A stretch of DNA of 64,000 nt from Brevibacillus brevis. GTDB lineage: Bacteria; Bacillota; Bacilli; Brevibacillales; Brevibacillaceae. Shown in pieces: positions 7,774 to 16,035 of the stretch; position 1 is the first letter of the stretch, and each line of letters opens with the position of its first letter. The stretch is taken from contig NZ_CP134050.1 of the NCBI RefSeq assembly GCF_031583145.1, positions 4,701,501-4,765,500 on the forward strand. Direction: 5' to 3'. The position numbers and the translations under genes were made by a program. The notes under the pieces were generated by a model. That model searched no databases, had not been told where the DNA came from, and was given only the letters and a program-made list of their open reading frames with translations.

Positions 7774-8643
7774 TTATCCAGCTCGGAAGCCTTCTCCCAG
7801 TACTTCCTGCGCCGGACAAAGAATAATGAACGCGTCCGGGTCGATCGAGCGTACCAGGATTTTCAGTTTGCTCACTTCGCTCTGGCTGACGACCGCCATC
7901 AGCACCTTGCGCTCGTCACCCGTGTATCCTCCTGCGGCGTCGAGCAGCGTTAGCCCCCGGTCCAAATCGTACAGGATCGCTTCCCGCAGCGTCTCGATTT
8001 CATTGGAGATGATATACGCCACCTTGGACGTATTGACCCCCATCTGGACGATGTCGATGGTCTTGCTGGTGACGAACAGGGCGATCAGAGCGTAGAGCGC
8101 CTTTTCCGGGTCGAAGACGATCCCCGCCAGCAGGATCACCAGTCCGTCGAAGACCGCTACGCACAGTCCCAGGCTGAGCCCCGTGTACTTGTGCAAAATT
8201 TGCGAGGCGATCGAAAACCCGCCGGTAGAGCCTCTCCCGCGAAACACGATGCCGATCCCAAGCCCAACCCCGATGCCTCCGTAGATACTGGCCAAAAGCG
8301 GGTTGGTCGTAAGCGGCTGCAAGTGACTCGTCAGCATGACGCAAAGAGGAAGGACGATGGAGCCCAACGCCGCTTTCACGCTGTAATGCCGCTCCATTAT
8401 TTTAAACCCGAGCAAAAACAGGGGAATGTTGCACGCCCATTGGACTATGGCAGGCGAAACCCCGAACAGATTGTGCAAGATGGTCGACAGGCCGGAGACC
8501 CCTCCGGAGGCGATCTGGTTCGGGTTGAGAAAGAGATTGAAGCTGGTAGCCAGCACGAGCGATCCGATCAAAAGCATGGCGTACTCCAGCGCCTTGCGCT
8601 GCGGGCTGTTCAACTGGATGGCTGCACGTCTTTTTCGCGCCAC
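7774..8643 (-). CDS. YitT-family membrane protein (DUF161 + DUF2179)
   Basis: This 289-residue protein has five to six N-terminal membrane helices (about residues 18-200), containing the glycine-rich GGVSGLSTILHNL and RGRGSTGGFSIASQIL segments typical of YitT_membrane. A cytoplasmic DUF2179 domain follows (about 220-280, with VLMAVVSQSEVSKLK). The family is widespread in spore-forming Firmicutes, with several paralogues per genome, and its transport role is not established. The start is GTG at 8643 with AGGAG 9 nt upstream. It is monocistronic, with its own terminator. Confidence 0.93.
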   Translation of the reverse strand: MARKRRAAIQLNSPQRKALEYAMLLIGSLVLATSFNLFLNPNQIASGGVSGLSTILHNLFGVSPAIVQWACNIPLFLLGFKIMERHYSVKAALGSIVLPLCVMLTSHLQPLTTNPLLASIYGGIGVGLGIGIVFRGRGSTGGFSIASQILHKYTGLSLGLCVAVFDGLVILLAGIVFDPEKALYALIALFVTSKTIDIVQMGVNTSKVAYIISNEIETLREAILYDLDRGLTLLDAAGGYTGDERKVLMAVVSQSEVSKLKILVRSIDPDAFIILCPAQEVLGEGFRAG

Positions 8644-8813
8644 AGTATTCCACTCCTGACTATTTCACTTTAACTAAAATCGCACATACACTACCATGTT
8701 TTGGGCAAAAAAGAAACCCTTTTTTTCCAAAGGTCCCCTTCCCTTCCTAACCTGTCCTGCCGCCGGTAGATGCCGTCCCTTTCTTGGTTTTCCCAAAGCG
8801 GACCGCCTCGAAT

Positions 8814-8849
8814 CCGGACTGTTTGCGGAGCACCCGGGGAAAGTCCGGT
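8814..8849. other. Hairpin in a 395-nt intergenic stretch
   Basis: Between the yitT-type gene and the Fur-like gene (8644-9038) no gene could be supported. A perfect 7-bp stem, CCGGACT (8814-8820) with AGTCCGG (8843-8849), is the only clear structure besides the downstream promoter. Its meaning is unknown. Confidence 0.3.
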
Positions 8850-8911
8850 AATGAAGCTGCAGACCAGTCAGCCGGTCCGGCAAGTACGGGACAGAAAGCC
8901 GAAAGAAAAGA

Positions 8912-8948
8912 TTGACGGCAGGATGGCAAGAAGCGATAATAATAATTA
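8912..8948 (+). promoter_or_regulatory. Promoter with Fur-like AT-rich box
   Basis: TTGACG (8912-8917), a 17-nt spacer and GATAAT (8935-8940) make a good promoter about 100 nt before the Fur-like gene. The -10 overlaps GATAATAATAATTA (8935-8948), which resembles one arm of a Fur/PerR box. Autoregulation is plausible but unproven. Confidence 0.5.
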
Positions 8949-9038
8949 CATAAGAATAATTTTAATAAATAGATTGAGCTTGTACGATTCTCAAACGGCC
9001 GCCACTGCGCGGACAGTTCTCGTAAAAGAAGGTGACCT

Positions 9039-9338
9039 GTGTTGGAACGCCATCATTCAAGTTTCACTCAGCAGGTAAAGCATTTGGGCAAGCGTTTGAC
9101 CATTCAACGAAGAGCAGTCCTGCTCTACATGCTGCATTCATTTACCGCCACCACTGCCAAAGACGTCTATCACGCCCTCAAGACAGACATGCCGAATATC
9201 ACCTTGTCTACGGTATACACCTCCTTGCGATTTCTGGTGAAAATGGGCGTTCTCGAGGAACATGTCCACCATGATGCTCCCAACCAGTTTGTGTGCGTCG
9301 TCCCGGCCAGCTCTCTGGATTTGCAGGAAGTGATGTAA
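9039..9338 (+). CDS. Truncated Fur-family regulator (DNA-binding domain only)
   Basis: This 99-residue protein matches the N-terminal winged helix of Fur/PerR/Zur proteins: LGKRLTIQRRAVLLYMLHSF, AKDVYHALKTDMPNITLSTV and YTSLRFLVKMGVLEE. Usual Fur proteins are about 140-150 residues. Here the C-terminal dimerisation and metal-binding domain, with its HHH/CXXC elements, is absent; the chain ends FVCVVPASSLDLQEVM. The start is GTG at 9039 behind AAGGTGA. It may be a DNA-binding competitor or a degenerate remnant, but the promoter, ribosome binding site and terminator are intact, which favours expression. Confidence 0.75.
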   Translation: MLERHHSSFTQQVKHLGKRLTIQRRAVLLYMLHSFTATTAKDVYHALKTDMPNITLSTVYTSLRFLVKMGVLEEHVHHDAPNQFVCVVPASSLDLQEVM

Positions 9339-9340
9339 AT

Positions 9341-9372
9341 AAGGTAGCCCTGATGTCAAGGGCTACCTTTTT
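9341..9372. terminator. Terminator shared by convergent Fur-like and beta-lactamase-like genes
   Basis: AAGGTAGCCC (9341-9350) pairs with GGGCTACCTT (9360-9369), followed by Ts on the plus strand. The stop codon of the convergent gene (9356-9358) lies in the loop, so the hairpin overlaps its 3' end. Confidence 0.85.
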
Positions 9373-10174
9373 GTGTGGCGTACTCGTATACTTCTTTCCC
9401 CAATCGGCCGAGGACATGCAGCGCGGCCTCCGCCTTGACGTTCCTGGACAGGGCGACGATGGAAAAGCGCCGTCCTTTGGCGTACAGGACCCCGACATCG
9501 TGCTGCCGCCCCGTGTCCCAGCCTGACTTGCAGGCGATCTCCCAGTCTGTCTCCCCTGGCGTGCTGCCGTCGACTGGCCCCCCAGGCAGCATGGACGGCA
9601 GACCGTTTCGCCACTGCTGTTTTTTCATGATCGCGATCATTTCCTCGCAGGCCTGATGCGACAAAACCCTTCCTGTCGCAATGGCCCCAAGCATCCGTGA
9701 CACATCTTTGGGCGTGATCGTGTTGTTTTCCGCGACGTCTGCCGGGTAGATCATCAGCTTGCGGGAGTATTTGCTGCTTTTCATTCCCAGCTCGCGCATG
9801 GTTGCGTCGATCTGCTCTTTTCCGATCAGATCGATGAGGACGTTCGTAGCCGTATTGTCGCTCTGGATGATCATCAGCGTCACCCATTCCCGGATCGTCA
9901 GCCTGAGCCCCGGCGACAGCGCGAACACCATTCCCGAACCGCCGACGCGGTCTTCCCTTCGCAAAGCGATCCGGTCGTCCATGGAGAAGCGCCCTTGCTG
10001 TGCGGCAGCGTACACTGCCGCCATGATCGGCACCTTGATGACGCTCTCGGCGATAAAGACTTCTTCCTCCCCATGTTCAAAGCGGACGCCGCGATCCAGG
10101 TCCTCCACCACGACTCCCCACGTTCCTTCGGCTTTTCCGAGGATGTCGCTCAGCCTTTGTCGCAAACGCTCCAT
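9356..10174 (-). CDS. Class A beta-lactamase-fold serine hydrolase, cytosolic
   Basis: This 272-residue protein has the serine beta-lactamase motifs SVIK (SXXK, near residue 43), SDN (near residue 105) and KSG (near residue 217). It begins directly with the catalytic domain: there is no signal peptide, and the ATG at 10174 has AGGAGG 8 nt upstream. The omega loop reads YPADVAENNTITP, and the Glu equivalent to Glu166 is not at the usual distance before the TxTP segment. Deacylation of a beta-lactam may therefore be poor. It could be a hydrolase or esterase acting inside the cell rather than a resistance enzyme. It is co-transcribed with the upstream cupin gene. Confidence 0.8.
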   Translation of the reverse strand: MERLRQRLSDILGKAEGTWGVVVEDLDRGVRFEHGEEEVFIAESVIKVPIMAAVYAAAQQGRFSMDDRIALRREDRVGGSGMVFALSPGLRLTIREWVTLMIIQSDNTATNVLIDLIGKEQIDATMRELGMKSSKYSRKLMIYPADVAENNTITPKDVSRMLGAIATGRVLSHQACEEMIAIMKKQQWRNGLPSMLPGGPVDGSTPGETDWEIACKSGWDTGRQHDVGVLYAKGRRFSIVALSRNVKAEAALHVLGRLGKEVYEYATQKGSP

Positions 10175-10195
10175 CACCTCGTCCTCCTCGCCCGG

Positions 10196-10555
10196 TCAGA
10201 TGCGTTCGAGGTCTGTGACCGTCCGTTCATTGGTCACATTTCCCGTATTCAAGGTACTCTTGGGTTCGATCAGCATGACCTGGCACAACTCCGGCGCTAC
10301 GGGACGATGCTCGACACCTTTGGGAACGACGATGAACTCGCCTTCCTCCACCCATACCTCCCGATCGCGGAACTGCATCAGCAGTCTGCCTTTGACGACC
10401 AGAAACAGCTCGTCCTCTTCGTCGTGGTGATGCCAGACGAATTCTCCGTGCAGCTTTGCCAGCTTGATGTACGAATCGTTGAGCTCACCTGCGATTTTCG
10501 GGCTCCAGCATTCCTCGAACTGCGAAAACTTCTCTGCGAGATTGACTGTTTCCAT
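10196..10555 (-). CDS. Cupin-domain protein
   Basis: This is a 119-residue single-cupin protein. Metal-site residues are visible in motif 1 (HHHDEEDELFLVVKG, about residues 42-56) and motif 2 (GEFIVVPKGVEHRPVAP, about 73-89). The reading frame opens at GTG 10567, but the ATG at 10555 is better placed behind GGTGGGGGAACGG. It lies 21 nt before the beta-lactamase-like gene on the same strand, so the two are probably one transcript. Small cupins of this type bind a divalent metal and may act as dioxygenases, isomerases or sensors; the reaction is unknown. Confidence 0.85.
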   Translation of the reverse strand: METVNLAEKFSQFEECWSPKIAGELNDSYIKLAKLHGEFVWHHHDEEDELFLVVKGRLLMQFRDREVWVEEGEFIVVPKGVEHRPVAPELCQVMLIEPKSTLNTGNVTNERTVTDLERI

Positions 10556-10724
10556 CCGTTCCCCCACCCTTCTTTATTTCGTACCGCATCGTTTTATCAT
10601 ACAATTTCGAAAACGATATGGACAGACTCATTTTGCCTGGAGGTGTGCCTGGACGGGTATGCTGCATAAATCGTTTTGCTCCGAGGGAAATGATGGCGAG
10701 TCCACTGCACAAGGAGGGAATGCT

Positions 10725-10838
10725 ATGGCTCTGGTTCCTTGCGAGCCATTACGCTTGCTGGAAAACACGCGAAAAGATTTGGATCATTTTTCTACATTCA
10801 TCCATTGTCATCATAAAAACCATGACAGTGATCTATGA
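10725..10838 (+). pseudogene. Possible remnant of an Hsp20-type small heat-shock gene
   Basis: A 37-codon reading frame starts with ATG behind an excellent AAGGAGGGAATGCT. Its first part (MALVPCEPLRLLENTRKDLD) resembles the conserved opening of Hsp20 proteins from Bacillaceae (M-x-L-x-P-x-x-P-F-R-x-L-x-x-x-R-x-D-L-D). The alpha-crystallin domain is missing, and the rest (HCHHKNHDSDL) is unrelated. It is probably a truncated relic that kept its translation start; a real small peptide is an alternative. Confidence 0.4.
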
Positions 10839-10918
10839 TGTAGACAGCAATAGATTGTGGATGAGACTCTGCATTTCTTGTACGTTTGTGCATCCATTCA
10901 TAAAAAGGAGTGAGGAGA

Positions 10919-11722
10919 TTGCTGCCAAAACTTGTTTCAACGTGGAGATACCCAGTGAAGTCTATGATGGGAGAAGAGATGAATGCAGCAACCATTACAG
11001 AAAAAGGCGTTCTCGGTGACCGCGCATACGCACTCATGGATACTTCGACGGGAAAGCTGGCTAACGCAAAGCATCCGCAAAAATGGCCAACCATCTACGA
11101 ATATCGCGCTTCATTTACGGAACCTCCCGCTCTCGGTCATCCGACCCCGCCCGTTCGATTTACTTTTCCTGACGGCTCTACACGGATCAGTACGGACTCT
11201 GATGTAAATGACAGGCTCTCCGCGAGCTTAAAGCGCACTGTTAGGCTGATGACTCCTTCCAAACAAGCGGTACAATTTGAAGGCTACATCCCTGACATGG
11301 AGGAGCTCGCCAACAAAAACTCCGTCTTCACCGGAACATCTCCGGAAGGAACATTTTTTGATATATCCATGCTCCATATCCTTACTACTTCCACCATCAA
11401 TCATTTGCGATCCATCATTCCCGGGAGTCGAGTCGAGGTCCGTCGTTTTCGGCCAAACATCGTGATTGATGCTCACGATGAAGAGGGTTTTGTTGAAAAC
11501 AAGTGGGTGGGGAGAACTCTGCGCATCGGAAATCAGGTCCGCCTGCAAATTGTTCAGCCTACCCTCCGCTGCGTCATGACTACCCTGCCTCAAGGAGACT
11601 TACCCAGGGATCCCGATATCCTGCGCTCTGCAGTTACGTACAACAATGGGGGAATAGGCGTTTATGCTAGGGTACTTGAAGGAGGGCATATCCAACGGGG
11701 AGATACGGTAGAGCTTGAATAG
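10919..11722 (+). CDS. MOSC-domain protein (molybdenum cofactor sulfurase C-terminal type)
   Basis: This 267-residue protein starts with a MOSC N-terminal beta-barrel (LVSTWRYPVKSMMGEE and GVLGDRAYALMD) and continues into a MOSC domain. Visible MOSC features are RFRPNIVID, TLRIGNQVRLQIVQPTLRCVM with the conserved Cys, and a C-terminal GGIGVYARVLEGGHIQRGD. YiiM/mARC-like relatives bind molybdenum cofactor and reduce N-hydroxylated compounds. The start is TTG at 10919, 8 nt behind AAGGAG; a GTG at 10910 overlaps that site. It has no molybdenum-related neighbours and appears monocistronic. Confidence 0.88.
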   Translation: MLPKLVSTWRYPVKSMMGEEMNAATITEKGVLGDRAYALMDTSTGKLANAKHPQKWPTIYEYRASFTEPPALGHPTPPVRFTFPDGSTRISTDSDVNDRLSASLKRTVRLMTPSKQAVQFEGYIPDMEELANKNSVFTGTSPEGTFFDISMLHILTTSTINHLRSIIPGSRVEVRRFRPNIVIDAHDEEGFVENKWVGRTLRIGNQVRLQIVQPTLRCVMTTLPQGDLPRDPDILRSAVTYNNGGIGVYARVLEGGHIQRGDTVELE

Positions 11723-11931
11723 AGAATAGGGAGACCAGCCATTCGAGTTGACTCTCTCCTCCCGGGGTAACATTGATCATTTTCGTGAAAGCTGGATCCC
11801 GTCCTTTTTTTGCTGACGGATGAGGCAGGAATCCTGCTCCTTCCGTCGTAAACGTAGAGTCGATCTGTTTTTGGAGCCGCTGTCTGGGTAGCTCTACTTT
11901 GATGAAGCAGAAAACGGGGGGGGATCCCGCA

Positions 11932-12789
11932 TTGCGAAGTGAACGAGAAATGATGCAGCTGTTTATGGATTTTGCCAGCAATGACGAGCGAATCCGCTTG
12001 GTGACGCTCGAAGGGTCTCGCACCAACAAGAACATTCCCCGCGATGCGTACCAGGATTATGACATCTCCTACTTTGTCACGGAGATGGATCGTTTCAAGC
12101 AAGACGATCGCTGGCTGGATGTTTTCGGCAAGCGCCTCATGATGCAAAAACCCGAGGACATGGAGCTTCTTCCACCCGAGCTGGGCAACTGGTTCTCCTA
12201 TCTCCTGCTGTTTGAGGACGGCAACAAGCTGGATCTGACATTGATTCCAGTCGAAGAGGTACAGGACTATTTCGCCAATAGTGACGGGTTGGTCCAGGTC
12301 TTGCTCGACAAGGATGCCCGCGTCCCGCAAGAGGTGATTGCAAATGACAGCCGCTACTGGGTGAAAAAGCCGACTGCCCGGGAATTCGACGATTGCTGCA
12401 ACGAATTTTGGATGGTTTCCACGTACGTCGTAAAAGGGCTGGCGAGAAAGGAAATCCTTTTTGCGATCGACCACTTGCATGAAGTCGCACGGCCGAACCT
12501 GCTGCGCATGATGGCGTGGCAAATCGGGGCCGAGCAAGGATACACCTTCAGTGTGGGGAAAAACTACAAGTTCATCGACCGCTACCTGCCAACGGAAGAT
12601 TGGGAGGCACTGCTTTCCACGTATGCACAAAATGGGTACGGGGAAATGTGGCAGTCTTTGTTTGCTTGTCAGGAGTTGTTTCGAACGTATTCGAAAGCGG
12701 TGGCAGACAGTCTCGGATACGCGTATCCCGATTACGACGAGGCCATCACCAAGTATACGTCGACGATTTACCAATCGCTGACCGAGTGA
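11932..12789 (+). CDS. Aminoglycoside 6-adenylyltransferase-like protein (ANT(6) family)
   Basis: This 285-residue nucleotidyltransferase of the AadE/ANT(6) family has the conserved N terminus RSEREMMQLFMDFA, the catalytic GSRTNKNIPRDAYQDYDISY (about residues 28-47, with the DXD metal site) and LDLTLIPVEE. Members transfer AMP to streptomycin; chromosomal copies in bacilli are common and not always linked to strong resistance. The start is TTG at 11932, 8 nt after a G-run (GGGGGGGG) serving as ribosome binding site. The frame extends to 11899 without a better start. It is followed by its own terminator. Base use matches its neighbours, so recent transfer is not indicated. Confidence 0.9.
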   Translation: MRSEREMMQLFMDFASNDERIRLVTLEGSRTNKNIPRDAYQDYDISYFVTEMDRFKQDDRWLDVFGKRLMMQKPEDMELLPPELGNWFSYLLLFEDGNKLDLTLIPVEEVQDYFANSDGLVQVLLDKDARVPQEVIANDSRYWVKKPTAREFDDCCNEFWMVSTYVVKGLARKEILFAIDHLHEVARPNLLRMMAWQIGAEQGYTFSVGKNYKFIDRYLPTEDWEALLSTYAQNGYGEMWQSLFACQELFRTYSKAVADSLGYAYPDYDEAITKYTSTIYQSLTE

Positions 12790-12823
12790 AAGCGGGGGCA
12801 GGAGAGCGGCCCAATGCGAACGA

Positions 12824-12870
12824 GGCGCTTGCCGGGCAGGACAAGCGCCGTACTTCTTTTCTCTCTTTTT
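12824..12870 (+). terminator. Terminator of ANT(6)-like gene
   Basis: GGCGCTTG (12824-12831) pairs with CAAGCGCC (12842-12849) around a 10-nt loop. It is followed by a T-rich but interrupted tract. It lies between two convergent genes. Confidence 0.65.
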
Positions 12871-12878
12871 TAGCGGCC

Positions 12879-13901
12879 TCATCTCCCGCGATCCCATTCG
12901 GCCATAGAAGCCGCACCGCTTCCTTTCCAGATGTCTGCGCCCAGGGCGAGTGCCCCTGCGCCGAGCATGCCCGCATCTGGGCCCAGAGAAGCCCGAACAA
13001 TTCTCGTCTTCTCGTGGCCCGCTTTCATGACATGCTGCCAGGCGCTTTTCCTCACAGGATCCAACAGCAGCTCTCCCGCCTCGGATACGCCACCGCCAAT
13101 CACGACGAGCTCGGGGTTGAAGAGATTGATGACCAGCGAGATCGCCCAACCGGTGACTTCGCACACTTCTCTCCATGCCTCGGCTGCCACCGGGTCGCCT
13201 TTGAGGACGGCCGCAGCTACGTCGTAGGCCGTCAGCTTCTCCAGCTCGCCGCCCGTCATCTGCACAAGAGGCAGCATTTGAGCTTCTTCGGGAATCTCTG
13301 CAAATGCCCTCTGCAAACGCACCTTCGCCAAGCGAACGATCCCCTCAGCGGACGCCACCGTCTCCACGCAGCCGACTTTTCCGCAATTGCAAACGGCTTC
13401 ATTTCCCGGTACGGATATGTGTCCCAGCTCTCCCGAAATCCCGAACGCTCCGCGCATGAGCTGACCGTCGATCACATTGCCGAGTCCGATCCCCGTCCCG
13501 ATGGGAACAAACGCCATATGGCGGACGCCTTTTCCGGCGCCAAACACGGCTTCCCCGAGCGTCGCCGTCCGCAGGTCATTCTCGAAGGCAAGGGGCAGCC
13601 CCACCGCCCTTTCCAGCGGAGAGCGCACATCTACCCCGTGCAGGCTCAAATTGGGCGAGTGGATGGAGTAACCTCTCGGACCATCGAACGGTCCGGGAAA
13701 TCCGACGCCAACAGCCTCCACCGGGACAGCCGCACGCTGCTGCAGCTCCTCGATCAGCGCGGCCATCCTCTCGATCAACAGCGGCAGATTGTTTTGCAGC
13801 CGGGTCTCCCTGCTGCCCCGAGCGAGAATGCGCCCCGTCTCGTCCAGCACCGCTCCTTTCATCGTCGTCCCGCCTACATCCAGGCCGATTACATGCCGCA
13901 T
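12879..13901 (-). CDS. ROK-family sugar kinase (glucokinase-like)
   Basis: This 340-residue ROK kinase has the N-terminal phosphate-binding DVGGTTMKGAVLDETG (residues about 7-22), the sugar-binding ENDLRTATLGEAVFGAG region, and the ROK zinc motif CNCGKVGCVE (about 163-172). It would phosphorylate a hexose at O6 using ATP. The start is ATG at 13901 behind AGAGGAGG. It is the last gene of the DeoR operon, 67 nt after the PfkB kinase gene. With the PGI/PMI-type isomerase and aldolase it completes a route from free hexose to triose phosphates. Glucose is the simplest substrate, but another hexose is possible. Confidence 0.88.
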   Translation of the reverse strand: MRHVIGLDVGGTTMKGAVLDETGRILARGSRETRLQNNLPLLIERMAALIEELQQRAAVPVEAVGVGFPGPFDGPRGYSIHSPNLSLHGVDVRSPLERAVGLPLAFENDLRTATLGEAVFGAGKGVRHMAFVPIGTGIGLGNVIDGQLMRGAFGISGELGHISVPGNEAVCNCGKVGCVETVASAEGIVRLAKVRLQRAFAEIPEEAQMLPLVQMTGGELEKLTAYDVAAAVLKGDPVAAEAWREVCEVTGWAISLVINLFNPELVVIGGGVSEAGELLLDPVRKSAWQHVMKAGHEKTRIVRASLGPDAGMLGAGALALGADIWKGSGAASMAEWDRGR

Positions 13902-13968
13902 GCTCCAGCCTCCTCTTGTTCCAGCTTCATCCACAGCTATCTATCCATGGGTGCGAGAAAGCCGCTCT

Positions 13969-14889
13969 TCACCTCTCCTGGTGCAGAAGCCGCTCCACGA
14001 CAACCGGGTCGATCATTCCCGCCCCTATCGAGAGGGCGTTTGCTCCGGCGCTCGCCATCCCGAGCCGGACGGCAGCCTTCCAATCCAGACCTTTGAGCCT
14101 GCCGGCAAGCACCCCCGCCAGGAGCGCATCGCCGCACCCGACCGGGTTGGCCACTTCCTCCAGCACAAAGGCCGGAACACGCCATCGCTCCGCTCCCGTA
14201 GAGAACCACGCGCCCTCTTCGCCGAGCGACAGCAAGACATGCCCTGCTCCTAACCCGTGAATCTCCCGCAGCGCCTGGTCCACGGCAGCTTCGCTCTCCA
14301 GCGGATAGCCGAGCAGCGCTTCCGCCTCATCGCGATTGGGCTTTACGAGATAGGGGCGGCCGCTTAGGCCACAGGCAAGCGCCTTTCCGCTCGCATCCAG
14401 GACAGGTAGGGCCCCCGCCTTTCGGACCTGATCGATCAAGGTCGCATACGCATCGTCCGGGACTCCGGCAGGCAAGCTGCCGGAAAAGGCGACAAAAGCA
14501 GCTTGGCTGGCGAGCAGCCGCACTTTGTCAAACAATTGCTCGAAGGCTGCTGCAGAGACAGTAGGGCCCTGCTCCAGCACCTCCGTCACCGCTTTCGTCT
14601 CGTCATCCAGCAGGGTGAGGCAGCAGCGCGATTCCCCTTCGGCTTCCACGAAGGCCGGGGCGATTCCGGCCTGCGCGCACCCTTCTGCGATGAACCGCCC
14701 ATTGTGCCCCGCCACAATCCCGGTCGCAATCACGTCGGCCCCCAGCGACTTGGCTACCCGCGCCACGTTGATTCCCTTTCCCCCCGGCAGGCTGAGCTGC
14801 TCCTTCGTGCGATGCAGCTGGCCAGGGAGAAAGCGCGACAGCCGGTACGTCTTGTCGATCGCCGCATTCAAGGTCACTGTCACCAGCAT
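13969..14889 (-). CDS. PfkB-family hexose-phosphate kinase (FruK/LacC type)
   Basis: This 306-residue ribokinase-fold protein is closest in layout to 1-phosphofructokinase and tagatose-6-phosphate kinase. It has the N-terminal VTLNAAIDKTYRLSRFLPGQ, the GGKGINVARVAKSLG motif (about residues 34-48), and a C-terminal anion-hole motif NPVGCGDALLAGVLAG with the catalytic Asp (Cys replaces the more common Ala). It would make a hexose 1,6-bisphosphate from a 1- or 6-phosphate. The start is ATG at 14889, one nucleotide after the TAG of the isomerase gene, which suggests translational coupling. The frame extends eight codons further upstream, but these overlap the isomerase. Confidence 0.88.
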   Translation of the reverse strand: MLVTVTLNAAIDKTYRLSRFLPGQLHRTKEQLSLPGGKGINVARVAKSLGADVIATGIVAGHNGRFIAEGCAQAGIAPAFVEAEGESRCCLTLLDDETKAVTEVLEQGPTVSAAAFEQLFDKVRLLASQAAFVAFSGSLPAGVPDDAYATLIDQVRKAGALPVLDASGKALACGLSGRPYLVKPNRDEAEALLGYPLESEAAVDQALREIHGLGAGHVLLSLGEEGAWFSTGAERWRVPAFVLEEVANPVGCGDALLAGVLAGRLKGLDWKAAVRLGMASAGANALSIGAGMIDPVVVERLLHQER

Positions 14890-14890
14890 C

Positions 14891-15982
14891 CTAGCGCACC
14901 TGCACCTGGACAAGCGGCTGTCCCAGCTTGCTCTTGAACAGATTGATGACCTCTACAGGCGTGGGATCGACTCCCCGGATCAATGCCGTATACAAAGAAA
15001 CGTAGTCGGCGAGGTAGACGATGGAAAAGAGCCGGGCCAACCGGGACGTTCCCTGGGAGTGGACGATCCGCACGGCGCCGGCCCGCTCGCGCAGGATGTC
15101 CGCGCTGATCTCCACCCGCTTGCACATCTTATCGCTGTCCTCTGCGTCGCGAATGAGCGTGAAATGGTAGCCTCTGAGCATGGCGCTCGGTGCGTCCCAG
15201 CCCACTGCCTCATCGTGGTGCAGACTGGGAATGGCGTTCCAGAACGCCATCACCTTGCCGTTTTCCCCCAACTGGTTTTTCCACCGCCATGCGGGTGCAT
15301 CGAAAAAGGGCAAGGTGCCGTAGATGACCGGTGTCAGTCCGTCCATTTCCCGTGCGATTTGCTTGGCGGGATTGGCCGCAAGCGGTGTCTGCAATCCGTA
15401 CTGCTGGTGAAGGGCCGCAAACAACGCGATCGTCTCCGCGACCTCCTCCGCTTTGTCTCCCGCCAAGCCCAGCTTGCCGAGAAGAGCGAGCATCGGCAGG
15501 AAAATATATCCTAGCGCAATGCGCGGCATCATCCCGCCTGGAACGAGCAGATGGGGGTGGCCGTTTTGCCTGGCCATCTCCAGGACTTTTCCCCCCGCTG
15601 TGATGACGGCGATCTTGGCCCGTGCTGCGATCGCCTGCTCGTAGCTGCTGACCACCTCTTCCGTATTGCCCGAATGGCTGACCACGATGACGAGTGTCCG
15701 GTCCCCGACAAAGGCAGGGATCGAGTAGCCTTGGTTGAGCACGAGAGGTACCTTGAGCTCATCAAACAAGTACGATTTGAGCAGGTTGACGCTCGCGGCC
15801 GAACCGCCACCGGTCCCGAGCACCACGATGCCCTCGATGGGAGCCTCGATGGAGGAGACATCAAAAGTGGCGGACAATTCCCATCCTTCTGAAAACTGTT
15901 TGCCGTATTCGTCCGTATCGCGCAGCGCCTTGATCGTATCCAATTCTTCCATTGCCGACACATCATCCAGATTGACTCGCAT
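14891..15982 (-). CDS. SIS-domain sugar isomerase (phosphoglucose/phosphomannose isomerase type)
   Basis: This 363-residue protein has a SIS domain with GTGGGSAASVNLLKSYL and the phosphosugar loop SHSGNTEEVV (about residues 81-90). A second part carries LHHDEAVGWD, matching the NHNEIVGWE-type segment of archaeal/bacterial bifunctional PGI/PMI enzymes. It would interconvert aldose and ketose 6-phosphates in the cytoplasm. The start is set at ATG 15982, behind AAAGGA; an ATG at 16000 behind AAGGTG is nearly as good. It lies between the aldolase and PfkB genes, which fits a role in feeding the kinase. AgaS-type deaminase/isomerase activity is a less likely alternative. Confidence 0.82.
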   Translation of the reverse strand: MRVNLDDVSAMEELDTIKALRDTDEYGKQFSEGWELSATFDVSSIEAPIEGIVVLGTGGGSAASVNLLKSYLFDELKVPLVLNQGYSIPAFVGDRTLVIVVSHSGNTEEVVSSYEQAIAARAKIAVITAGGKVLEMARQNGHPHLLVPGGMMPRIALGYIFLPMLALLGKLGLAGDKAEEVAETIALFAALHQQYGLQTPLAANPAKQIAREMDGLTPVIYGTLPFFDAPAWRWKNQLGENGKVMAFWNAIPSLHHDEAVGWDAPSAMLRGYHFTLIRDAEDSDKMCKRVEISADILRERAGAVRIVHSQGTSRLARLFSIVYLADYVSLYTALIRGVDPTPVEVINLFKSKLGQPLVQVQVR

Positions 15983-16035
15983 GTCCCAACGTCCTTTCAT
16001 TGCCTGCACCTTGTCAGGCAGGCACCATGTGGTTG

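Noticed and set aside
8833..8850. GGGGAAAGTCCGG, resembling part of RNase P RNA
   Set aside because: The rest of the conserved RNase P core is absent; it is better explained as one arm of a simple hairpin (8814-8849).
11932..12789. ANT(6)-like gene as a recently acquired resistance gene
   Set aside because: There is no transposon, integron or insertion sequence nearby, and base use matches the surroundings.
12516..14096. A 526-residue plus-strand frame overlapping aadE-like and ROK genes
   Set aside because: It overlaps three real genes in other frames and shows no recognisable domain.
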